From: Prorocentrum cordatum
Taxonomy: Eukaryota; Sar; Dinophyceae; Prorocentrales; Prorocentraceae
NCBI GenBank assembly: GCA_963575745.1
Contig: CAUYUJ010009824.1
Coordinates: 402,411-442,410 of the forward strand
Direction of reading: 5' to 3'
Length of the DNA stretch: 40,000 nt
The position numbers and the translations under genes were made by a program. The notes under the pieces are model-generated. The model saw only the letters and a list, made by a program, of their open reading frames with translations. It searched no databases and was not told the DNA's origin. Shown in pieces: positions 39,655 through 40,000 of the stretch (positions are counted from its first letter, which is position 1; every line of letters begins with the position of its first letter).

Positions 39655-40000
39655 ATGGAGCGGCGGCCCCCGCCGCGGCGGCGGCGGCGGCCGCGGGCGC
39701 AGCCGCCCCGCCACATAAGCCACGGCGGCGTCAGCAACCTCGACCAAGCGCTCGCCTTGCTCTTCGACAGGGCTGACAACTGCTGCGGCCTCCAGCGGGG
39801 CAGCGTTCTACGCCTGCAAGACGAGCCGATGCCGCTGGCCCGAGTGCAGGCGATCATGGCCGTCGTTGTCCGCTCGGCTCTCTGCGCGCGTCAGGGTCTG
39901 ACAGCTCTGGAGTCGGCGGTCTGCAATGTCGCGCATCTGGCGGCGACCCGCGACGCGTGCCAGGCGACGCAGCTCGCGGGTCGCTACACTGCGCAGGAGG
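39655..40000 (+). CDS. Frame open to the window end, unknown function (partial)
   Basis: From ATG 39655 the frame reads MERR, a Pro/Arg-rich run, then from about 39718 HISHGGVSNLDQALALLFDR, ADNCCGLQRGSVLRLQDEPM, PLARVQAIMAVVVRSALCAR and QGLTALESAVCNVAHLAATR, and is still open at 40000. The part after 39718 looks like normal coding sequence. The Arg-rich first 20 codons come from CGG repeats and may be UTR or intron; GCGGGCGCAG near 39702 could be an acceptor. 115 codons are visible. Confidence 0.5.
   Translation, partial: MERRPPPRRRRRPRAQPPRHISHGGVSNLDQALALLFDRADNCCGLQRGSVLRLQDEPMPLARVQAIMAVVVRSALCARQGLTALESAVCNVAHLAATRDACQATQLAGRYTAQE

Noticed and set aside
1-40000. Dinoflagellate spliced-leader relic near gene starts
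   Set aside because: I saw no match to the conserved leader on either strand by eye; relics may be too diverged to notice.

Overview
The window looks like nuclear DNA of a eukaryotic alga, most likely a dinoflagellate. This is inferred, not proven. It is GC-rich and repeat-dense. Its genes are short exons separated by 74-405 nt introns, all on the + strand in one gene-bearing block, with short spacers between genes (about 260-330 nt in three cases). There are no bacterial ribosome sites or operons and no rRNA, tRNA or CRISPR. One protein (15313-17514) resembles, from memory, hypothetical families that are very common in dinoflagellates. I saw no trans-spliced-leader sequence, so the assignment rests on overall style.

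Layout. (1) 1-3826: two composite repeat elements, each a large array of a 90-bp unit; a 163-bp MITE-like insertion sits in the first. (2) 3827-21935: a gene island with at least six candidate genes, all +: 4073-7428, 7697-9195, 9454-14030, 15313-17514, 17840-19887 and a locus at 20513-21304 whose terminal exon has an inverted copy at 21488-21643. None has a function I can name. Ten introns can be placed with GT-AG ends and matching reading phase on both sides. More than 25 copies of a small perfect or near-perfect palindrome, GCGAGC-loop-GCTCGC, occur only in this island and sit mainly in introns and spacers. Several reading frames break exactly at G or C homopolymers, which suggests consensus indels rather than dead genes. 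(3) 21940-28500: pyrimidine tracts, a degenerate CCAAGAGGCC-type low-complexity family in both orientations, a ~65-bp tandem repeat, and a fold-back structure around a GGGACAGTGGTG-type minisatellite. (4) 28500-35900: two copies of an unusual element with CCTACCTAGG/CCTAGGTAGG ends and a pentamer-satellite body (28503-29053, 32193-32775), two short inverted-repeat MITE-like elements (31133-31307, 35658-35861), and a composite fold-back element of the 90-bp family (34135-35335). (5) 36600-40000: sparse, partly decayed coding pieces on both strands, and a frame that runs off the right end (39655 onward).

How it fits together: the island looks like a unidirectional tandem gene block set between repeat-built DNA. 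The most interesting candidates for undescribed biology are the intron-associated palindromes and the element family with conserved ends and an interchangeable GCTAA/GCTAT pentamer core.
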